A DNA stretch of 64,000 bases. Origin: Vespa crabro (lineage: Eukaryota; Arthropoda; Insecta; Hymenoptera; Vespidae). The stretch spans positions 22,040,473-22,104,472 of the forward strand of contig NC_060956.1 in assembly GCF_910589235.1 (NCBI RefSeq), in the 5' to 3' direction. The position numbers and the translations under genes are program-made. Below, in pieces: positions 40,566 through 50,700 of this stretch; within the stretch, counting starts at the first letter, position 1, and each line of letters opens with the position of its first letter. The notes below the pieces were generated by a model. It was not told where the DNA came from, ran no database searches, and saw only the letters and a list, made by a program, of their open reading frames with translations.

Positions 40566-43500
40566 ACAGCCTGTTACGTTTTAATTACTAATTGAAACGT
40601 CGTCCTAGCAGCGCGTAGACTTCCCTCTTCTTGTACCTTCTTTTCTACGTTGTGATATACCGCGTCTTCGTCTCCTCTTTTCCACTTCTTTGCCTCTCAC
40701 CCCTTTTCTTTTGGATTTCAATCTTTGCCACGGTCTCTCTTCCGACACTTTACGTTTTTAAATACCTACTTTCGAGGAGTCTTCTTATTTCTTTATTTTT
40801 CCTTTTCTCAGTTCTTTTTTCGTTCTTCCATCTTTCTATCTCCTCCCCTTTCTTCGCATTACATTTGACTCTTGTAAAAGGAGAATTCACCTTCTTCCTT
40901 CGGTTCAGAGAATGGATTTTACCTAAAAACGTTACCCTCTTTCTGACATTAATTAATTAAAAGTATCATGCTGCCTTCGTGATATTTAGCGACTTCCCTC
41001 TTTTTTAATCCTTCGTTTACTTATCTGCTTTCATTTTCTATCTTCAGACGCGTTACTTACTTTCCAGCTCGTATATCTTACTCTCGTCGTTTTCCACGCT
41101 CGTAAAATCGCGGAAAATTGCTATGGGAATTATCGTCACGCTTTTCTATGAAACGCCTTGAGTCTATCACTCGTATTATGACGCGAAACAAAAAGCTTCT
41201 CTTTTCGTTTATGAAAAAGAGAAAGAAAGAAAGAAAAGAAACAAAAAAGAAAAAAGAAGAAAAAACTACAATTCACCGTGTTTTTGTACATATCTGAAAT
41301 TTTCAATTTACATTATCGCCGATTAGGATACGTGACTGATCGTAACCTATTTAAATCAAGTTTTTACCAGTGTTCCGACGTTACGTCTAAGAGAAGGAAA
41401 GAGAACTGATCGTAAAAGACCGTGGCAAGGCGATTCGTTGCGGATTGCTCTTGGCCTCGTGTAACGTAGGTATCTTCGATGAAACCTGATTTCATTTCGC
41501 AGAAATGACTTGTACGTACAACTACGACACGAAATGACGACGACGCGACAACGACAACGACAACGACAACGACGAGATCCAAGGAACGTCGGGCACCCGA
41601 GGGGATTTCTGTGCGTATCCGGCACGGTTAACGCTCGATTTCCTTCTTTTCTCCGTCTCTCTTGTCTACTCGCTCGTCGAGAGAAAAACCGGTTAGGTAC
41701 GAGTGTCCGACTTGGGAAGAACGAATCACGTTGCCCTTTCGTTGTAGAATTCCTCTCGTTCCGCTTATAATATGCTTGATTTCTTCCTTCCTTCCTTTCT
41801 TCCTTCCTTCCTTCCTTCCTTCCTTCCTTCCTTCCTTCCTTCCTTCCTTCCTTCCTTCCTTCCTTCCTTCCTTCCTTCCTTCCTTCCTTCCTTCCTTCCT
41901 TCCTTCCTTCCTTCCTTCCTTCCTTCCTTCCCTCCTTCCTTCCTTCCTTCCTTCCTTCCTTCCTTCCTTCCTTCCTTCCTTCCTTCCTTCCTTCCTTCCT
42001 TCCTTCCTTCCTTCTGTCGTTCCTCCTGATGCACTCGTTTCGCACGCTCGAGATCGTCCTCGAAGTAATTTATTAAGAAAACAGAGGAAAGAAGCGAAAA
42101 AAAAAAGACGTAAATCAGATCGGACGAGTCTGAAGAAGGCAAGAACGATCGGTTTATAAAGCAAAATAAAGTATTACGAGCAACGCGACGCAAGAGGACG
42201 CGACGTGGTGTGCTTTTTAATAACGCGCAAGCATAGACGCGCGAAACACGCACGCACCCACGCGTTCTATCATTTTCTTTCTCTTTCTCTTCGCTCCCTC
42301 TTTATTCATCTCGTTCGGGGCACGCGAAGTCGACGAAGCTCCGCTTTTACGAGGAGCGGCGCGTTTAACGGTCGACTAACCTTTTTAATAATTCGCCGAC
42401 CGGTAATTAGTCCGTAATTTAATGAGGCGGCCATAAAACGACGCCCGGTAGTCCCTCGACGAGACTCGACCGCCCCGTAATTACGGCTCCGTATATATTT
42501 CACAATATAATCGCGTTGGCAGAGCGAGCGAGAAAGAGAATGTTAAAAAGGAAGATGAAGAAGGAGGGTAAAAAAAGGAGGGAAGTAGATGGAGTTAACT
42601 GGAAAATGTTGGACATGCGCTCGTTACGAGGGAGGATCGAATAAATCACTTTTTACGTAGATAACTTTCCATTATCGCGAATTCTACCATAGATAAATAT
42701 TTTGAAATAGTTGAAAAGTACCGATCCGATTTTTTAACAAGTTTTCGCTTTAACGATTCCCTCGAAAATCGATAGACTCCCTCGAGATACTTTTTATTCG
42801 AGGAGTTTGTTGAGAACGCCTTTGATGCGCAATTTTCAACGAGCTCTCTACATACTTTACTCTTTATCCACGTCCTTTCGACGGAGGATGCAGGGGAGAG
42901 CGATAAATCAGTCGGTCGATCGACGACACTTGGAATTCCACGCCAATCTATCTCTCTCTCTTTCTCCCTCCCACTCCTTCTTCCATCTTTCGTTTCCTTT
43001 CCCTTCTTGCCGAGGCAAGTCTCAACGACGGTGGATGGCCATTAACTCCCTTTTTGCGACGTGTAATGACCTTAAAGCGGCCACGGTTTACGAAGCCATT
43101 CGTTAAGTCCACCGCTCGCGTTGGTAATCGCGCGAGAATGCACCTCCGCGGGCATTGTTGTGTTTTTTCCCCTCTTCGTCCCTTTCTCCTTCTCTCCCGC
43201 CCCTTTTTAGTTCTAGACTCGTTTCGCGTTCGTTCGACGTCTCGTCCTACCCTCCTCCTTTTCTTTCTCCTTTTTCTTCTTTCAAGGGACTCGCGTCGAA
43301 AGGGATGGAGGAATTGCTGGAGAAAAAGGAGGGACACAGGAACGGGCGAGATAATAGCCGAGAGGGCCGACACCGTCGAGCACGCGAAATAAAGCGACGA
43401 TCGGGATCCACCGCGGGCTTTTCAATTACCGCGGCTCCTCCCCTTTCCTTCCTTCCTTCCTTCCTTCCTTCCTTCCTTCCTTCCTTGACTCTTGGCATTT

Positions 43501-46155
43501 CCTGACACATCTACTCTTGCCTTCACCACTACCACCACCACCACTATTACGATCATAGCCATCGTCACGAGCATCTTGCAACTCCTCTCCGTCAGAGCGA
43601 TAAAAATGTTTCCTCCTTCCTCCTGGATAACGCGGAGGCACTTTACGGCAGCTATTCTGTTTGCTCCTTATTTTTCTCTTGCCCTGCCTTCTTCCTCTTT
43701 ATTTCATCCTCCTTCTTTTCAACGGACGCTCTTTGCTCCCAGAGTAGGTATGGCGTATCTTTAAGAAGAGGCCGCCTCGTAAAAGAGTACTCTCTAAGGT
43801 GTATCTCTCTTTTCCTCTTTTCTTTTTTTTCTTTCTTTCTTTTCTTTCCTTTTCTTTTTCTTTCTTTTTTTTTCTCTTTTTTTTACTCTTTCTGCTTTCT
43901 TCTCCCGCTGGCAATGCACGTCGAAGGCTTTCGTGCGCGCCAAGCATTTTAGGTCTCCACCTCTGAGAAAGAACATTGCGTCGCGATAAGAACGACGGCG
44001 ACGAGAAGTCGCCAAAGGTAGAAAAAAATATTCTCGCGCTATGGGTGGTCGACGACTTTTTCAACGGAAATAGTTGAAGTTAATTCGGTGCGACGTAACT
44101 AATCGATCGGAGTAAGAAAATTTATTTGATAACAACTACGAGACACCCTGTAGATCGTCGACAGGTAGTACTTAGATACGATGGACGGTAATGCGCGCGC
44201 GTGCCGGCACTTCGTAAAGGTCAGTCTTGCGGTTAGGTGTTAATTGGCCGCAACGATAACGTCAACGACATCGCGGTGCATCGACGGTAGGCCAAGCACC
44301 GCGACACGAGGACGGTAATATCGATCATGCGTAGGTGGGATGCGAGAGACTGAGAACGATATACTCGTATTCGATGGAGTGAGGGCGAGGCAAGAGGTCG
44401 AGAACAAGGATGAGGAGGCGAAGCTAGAGACGGAAGTTGCGTCGAGGGTGGAAGAGGAGAGAGAGAGGGAGGGAGTCGGGGAGAGGCTACTCGGCGCGCG
44501 TTGTTGCATAAAATTGTAAAGCCCTACTCGGTGGTAGCGGCGCCGTGCCGAGATAGCTGCAAACAGAGGCGAGTTAATTTAAAAATGCAAATTCTCCTGC
44601 AGGGTTTCTGCCTTGTGAAGAAAGAGAGAAAAGAGAGGAAGAGCGGGGGAGCTGTGACGATACGAGTTAGACGCGTCGAGAGATAGAACAAAACGGAGGT
44701 GTGAGAGAAGGGACGAAGAGATGTGGGATGCTCGCTCGAGGATAGAGGAAAAAGGAAAGGGTGAGGGGGTGAAGAGTAGGTAGAAAAAAAGGGAAGGTAG
44801 TTCTACCGATAGGACATCTGAACGACGTGGAGAAACGACGGTGAACGACGATGGCGTTGGCAATGGCTGCTGCAATCCTCTCTGGATTTATGACGGACCT
44901 ATAAATTAGGTAGCTGTGAATTTTTGTCCGATTTGCACCGTCGTTCGTCGTTGTCGCGAAGCGATCCACCGACACTGTATATCTTGTTTCGTTGTAAATA
45001 AAATAGGGAAAAGAGAATTCGTAGCTTTGAAATTTTTTGGAAAGAAGTCTTGGAAAGTCGTTGGAACTCGAGACATTGAACGCATTTATCGAGCGAGCAA
45101 AAGAGCTCGCGTATTAAAGTCCCTCACGAAACATAAATCTCGTGGTGCGGCTGTCTCGAGCTTCGAGCAAACAAAAAGAAAGGGAAGAGAGAGAGAGAGA
45201 GAGAGAGCTAGCAAAAAAACGACGAGCACGCTCAAACCGATTCTCATTTCCCTGTTATATCGGCTGCATAATTACCAGGCGCGGGCCGAGTCGGACAGGA
45301 GGAAAAAAAATGGAGAGCACGAGCCGAAGCGAGAGAACGGCGGATACCTGCGCGTAAAGCGGAAATAAAAATTCACGTTCACTAATTGCCAGGGTGATGG
45401 ATGCACGTGGTGACCTAGTGACACGTGGGCGATTTCGGGAACCGGTTAGCAGAGCTCGCGTCGCGGTCATTAAAAATTCCATGCATCCCCGAGTGGAACG
45501 TCCGTCCGGGTATCGTCCTCCTCTGACTCGCCCCAACCCCTCACTTACTCGCAACCACGACCACCGTCGAAATAATTACACTTGCTGCCCGTCAACCGGT
45601 TGCCATGCATCTTCTCCTACGTATTCGTATATACCAAACCGTGATTTTGCTAATTAAATTAATCGCCACGAGAGAGAAACCAAAATTGTAATCGACCAAC
45701 GAAATTTGCTTAATATTCAGAGTTTCTCCGATTTCGAATCGGATCGATTAAACGAACGATCGCGTGAACCTGCCCAGCGAAATCATTGAGTTCTTTCTTC
45801 CTCGATTACTCGCTTTAATAAACGTACATGCATCGATCGTGTTTACATATCCAAAGAGTAAGTTACAAAGCATGATACTAAATGGCACGATAATTGAAAT
45901 TTCAAGGAAGTCAATTACCTACGTGTCGAAAATCTTACAACGTTTGGTTGAGAATCACTGAGTGCAATCTTGTACCAGCTGGGGTTTTGTGGGGTCTTGG
46001 GAGACGCTACTCTGGCTCGTAACCTCATCTCTCGGGGTCTTGGCTACGACGAGAGCAAGAGAGAGAGAGACAGAATGCGGAGGGAGGAATAGAGAAACAG
46101 GGCACTATCGGGGGTTGAACGAGGTAGAGACGTGTCTTGAAGGGAAAGGAGAAAA

Positions 46156-46193
<38 letters not shown>

Positions 46194-47372
46194 TAAGAAT
46201 AAGGAGAGACAGAAGAGGAAGAGGGAAGGCCGAGGAGAGTAGCATGTCGTGGAGGAAGAGAGAGAGGGAAAGAGAGAGGGAGGGAGGGAGGGAGGGAGGA
46301 AGAGAGAGAGAGAGAGAGAAGGATGGCTCGGAATATATCCGTAAAGTTAGGATGGTTTCGGTGGTATGAGTCGGGTCGAGACGAAGCGCCGTGGTGAAGG
46401 AGTCGCTCACTCACTTACCACCCTCATGGCTCCAACCACCAACCCCAATGCCGCGCACACCAGCACCACCGCCAGCACCACCAGTACCACCACGGCTGCC
46501 GCCGCAGACCTCCTTCCAAGCTCGACATTCAGCCCCCGACCCATACTTTGGTGCCTGCTGCTTGCCAAGTTGCCTGCCTGGCTGGCTGCTTGCTTGCGGA
46601 CCAAGTCGTCCCTAACACTACAAAGTCTATATATCTATGGTGCACCCACGACGCTTCCACCCACGCCACCGCCTCTTCTTCGGAGGCTACCAACCCCCAT
46701 ATTGATCGAGACACGAACCCTCTTTGCCGGAAAGAGTGGTGTGGGTATATCCACCCGGTGGGGTTGCTGTAAGTAAACTTACGTGAATGGAGGCCGTCTA
46801 CTCTCTCCTCCACCTCCAACCTCTATCTCTTCTCGTCTTCTTCACTCGAGTCTCTCTTTCTCTTTCTCTCGAGTTCGGTCCTACCTACGGTATATCGCTG
46901 TTCTCGAAGACGACACGTAACGAGAGCGGAAAGAGGTTTTTTCTTCGACGGTTCGATAGCAGCTAGAAAAAGAAGGAAAGAGGACGAGTCGCTTCGAGAT
47001 CGCTTGTAACGCGGATCTCGAAGAAAGACGTTCTTTCCTTGTAGCCTTTGAGCTACGATCAGTTTATATAGATCGTCCGTCTTCGTGCCATGGCATACGG
47101 GTACTTTTGGAACGTCTCCATCTTTTCGGCTATGTACTTTGAAAGGAAAGAAGAGATAGGAAGAACCGACCATGCCAGATTTTTCTCCTCTTTGATCGAA
47201 TTATTCGATTATTAATGTCTCTGAGAGTTTACCAGTAGAATGCGATTTTCTGAGATATATACTTTGTAGTTTGCTCTCTCTCTCTTTCTCTCTCTCTCTT
47301 CTTTCCTTCCTTATATCACATCCTCGTTTTCCCTCGGCACGTCGCGTCGAGCTAGGAAAAGGACAACGAAGA

Positions 47373-47412
<40 letters not shown>

Positions 47413-47717
47413 CTCTCTTTCTTTGGCTTTTCCATTTGAGGAATACAAGCGGTATACCATCTGCTTCTTCGGGCTGCCCTCGTCCGGATAAATAGTGGCT
47501 TGCCATTACCGGATAACGAGAAGACGGTCCTCTCTTCCAGCAGCTTCGGTGAGAAGGAAAAGGATCTCTCCGGAGGTCTTTACGCGAGGAAACTCGATGG
47601 AAGCACGTAATATGGTTCCCTTGGGGGATTCCTCCCTACGTGAAATACTCGTCGTGCGAGCGTACGTGTTTGCGCGCGTGTTTCCAGCCACTGCTCTCTT
47701 TCTCTTTCCTTCTCCCC

Positions 47718-47770
<53 letters not shown>

Positions 47771-50700
47771 CACCCGCTCTTTTCTGCTTTTTCCCGAGAC
47801 TACCTTCTTCGAATGAAAAACTCGAGGGAGTGTAAATAAAACGTTGTCTCTCATCGATTTTATTAACGTCAAGAGGTTGTTGTATCTTCTACAAGATTTT
47901 TTTCTCAAAGCATCATCTAATTCCATCTATCCTCTCTTCATAGATTCTTGTTATGAACGAGAAGATTACAAAGATGAAGAACAAGAAGTAGCAACCCCTT
48001 AACGGGTTAAACTATGAAGCATATACCTTAGGAACATTCCCTCTTTGAAGTCGATCACTCGTATCGAATACCGATGGGAGCTCGAATCTTCCTCCATAAA
48101 TTCAATCTCGCTTGACTTTTTATCGCTCACGGCCAGTTAAACGAACGACGGCTGCGAAAATAGTCGACTAAAAGCGTTCGTTACTCTCGATCGAGCGGAG
48201 GCGCTTTCTTTCCACGCGCCGAAGCACCTTTCATTCGCCATTAGACCCGACGCTTTATCATCCCTCTGCAAATCTAAAAATCGTTTTCGGCCGAGCGTCG
48301 ATTTAATCGCGAATCATCCTGCTCTCTCTCTCTCTCTCTCTCTCCCCCCCCTCTTTTCTCTTTTCTCTTCGTCGATAGAAGGATCGTTCTTTTAGCTACG
48401 CGATCCTGACTCGAAAGCCGCCTCCTTTTTCTTTTTTATTTTCCTTCCACTCGATGAGCTTGCTAGGGTCATGGAGGAGAAAAAGGAGGAGGAGGAGGAA
48501 GAAAAGGAGGAGAGGATAGCGAGGTGTCGAGGTAATGGACCGAGCTAAAGGTGGCGCCGCCACTGCCACCACCGTTGGCGTTGCTATTGGTGGATGAAGT
48601 ACCGGGGTGGTGGCAACAGGGACGGGGTAATTGAGAAGAGGAGATTTACTTCGGAAGTGCCGGAGGATGGACGAGGCAAAAGGGGGATGGTTTACGGTGC
48701 TCTGCAAGATGGTACGCTGTTATCGGGGCTAGGAAAGGGTACCAATATCTAATCGACAGAGTGAGGGAAACAGACGGAAGAAAGATAGAGAGAAAGAGAG
48801 AAAGAGAGAAAAAGAGAGAGAAAATGCTATCCTGTATCGAGAACAAAACTGTCGCTCGTAAAACTTCCCTTTCGATAATATCTTCCACTGTCGATGGATG
48901 TCGCTATATGTCGATAAGTGTCCTTTCAAAAGAAAGAGACTTTTATTAATATTGTTCTTCTCAAAAGGCATATACCGTTTCATTTTCTTTTTATTTAAAT
49001 TATTCATTGTCATCGCGAAATATGACGGAGATGATAATTCGCTAAAGTTTCGTCGAAAAGAAAAGAGCAAAAAGAAATAAAATAGATTGAACGCATCGAT
49101 GTCTCTTCTTGTTATACGAAGAAACAGGATAAGGATGTAGCATCGATTTATCTCTTTAATATCACTTCTATCGTACATCTAGTCTTTCCTCGAAATACGA
49201 TTCCGGAATTTTTACGACCGTTCGATATCGTTGCGCGAGAGAAAGAATATAGGTTCAATGATACCATTCTCAGCAACAAAGGAGATACTTAGCCGAGAGT
49301 ATATATGAATGTTACCAAATTTCTTTCGAGATTTTAAGCGTGAGAACGTGATCTCTTAAAGAAGTTTTTCTAAAGACATTTTTTATTTAATCCGAAAAAA
49401 TGGTTGAAAATTGTTCGATCCAAGTAGAAGGCTTCATTGCGAGCAATCTTTTGGCTGGCTTCCTCTCTCACGACTCTTCCGTGAAAATCCAACGAGGAGC
49501 GAAATTGCAGGCCGTAAAAAGCCGCGATGAAATCGACGAAATCGCATTAACCGTGCGCGAAAGAGCGGCTCGTATCACGGATGCGAGAGATTTCACGTGA
49601 TACACTCTAACACCGTCCTCGTTTTACAGGCCACCCTCGATCTCGATACTTTCTCCTCGTTCCACTCGCTCTATTGCCTCCTCCGCAACACCCCACATCC
49701 GATACTCTCTCTCTCTCTCTCTCTCTCTCTTCATCCCTCTCCTCTACGTGTAAACGATTATCTACACCGAGCTCGCTCTCGGTGACACCCACATAATCGG
49801 CCAGTCGCGACGATTATTTTCAGCGGCGCGAGACCGTTTAACGCTTACGAAAATCGTCTCTCGGCATGTCCGCGAGGATTCAATCGATCGAATATCGAAA
49901 ATAATTTTGGATTTGTCGGAAGAGTTGTATTGAATTTCCATGAATATTCAAATACGTTATTTTATATAATCGATATGCATTTTATTTAAAATCAGCCAAT
50001 ACATGCAATAAATGCAAGTAACGAAGTTTTTAACGTTTCAGAGGAGCTCGATATCGCCGGCGGAACGCGAAAAGTACAGTAGGCCCCGTAGCACACCGGA
50101 TCCTCAGCATCACGAGCACCTACACTTGAAAAAGATGAAGAAGGAGCAAGACAAGGATATAGGCCATGTAGGTAGCCCGCATGTTACTCCATGTTGTAAG
50201 ATCATTCGGTTCGCCTTAATAAAGCCGTGCACGTTCTCTGCGACAGCAAAGCGATGGTGAAAAGAGCGACCAGGACTTGGTGGTCGACGATGCTAGCGAA
50301 GGACCGACGAGTCCTGCTGCGAATGGTACTACCTCACCGAGAGAGAATGGCCTTGACAAGTTAGGACCTTCCTCGGTGCCGTTGAGCGGACAAGTCAAAA
50401 AGGAAGTACCACCTCCATCGCCTAGAAGCGGTACCAGTAGCAACGCAAGTACCCCGTCAGCAAAGAAAATGGAGGAACGAGAAAAAGCTACCACTCCTAT
50501 TTCAAAACCAGTTACGCCTACTTCGGCAGGTACGTGAAAGATCCCCTCTCCTATTAATTTTCTATAATATATTAAATTTACCGAAGGAATATAGATAAAA
50601 AAGAATATGTTTTTACTCGACACAGGTGGCAGTAGTTCGGGTTCGGGTGGTCTAAAGCCATCGAGTTCTAGTAAGCCTCTTGTCTCCGCTTCGGCGGTAG

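Larger units (their letters stand above)
34459..50041 (+). other. gro: groucho intron, 15.6 kb
   Basis: No convincing nested gene on either strand. It is rich in microsatellites: GA/CT tracts near 34785, 37948, 38458, 39690, 40286, 40527, 46161, 47378, 47723 and 49708; a (CCTT)n block at 41781-42014 and a smaller one at 43445; GGTC repeats near 37638; and poly-A at 37515-37533. Repeat-poor pieces with homeodomain-, E-box- and Grainyhead-like motifs occur near 37690-37830, 42335-42500 and 45405-45610. Confidence 0.85.

Noticed and set aside
41801..42014. Tandem repeat considered as a CRISPR or satellite array
   Set aside because: It is a four-base microsatellite without spacers, in a eukaryotic intron.
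41356..42253. Long open frames on both strands with Lys-Glu-Gly-Arg or Phe-Leu-Pro-Ser repeats
   Set aside because: They are the translation of the (CCTT)n array, whose unit has no stop in several frames; no splice or start context and no conserved domain.
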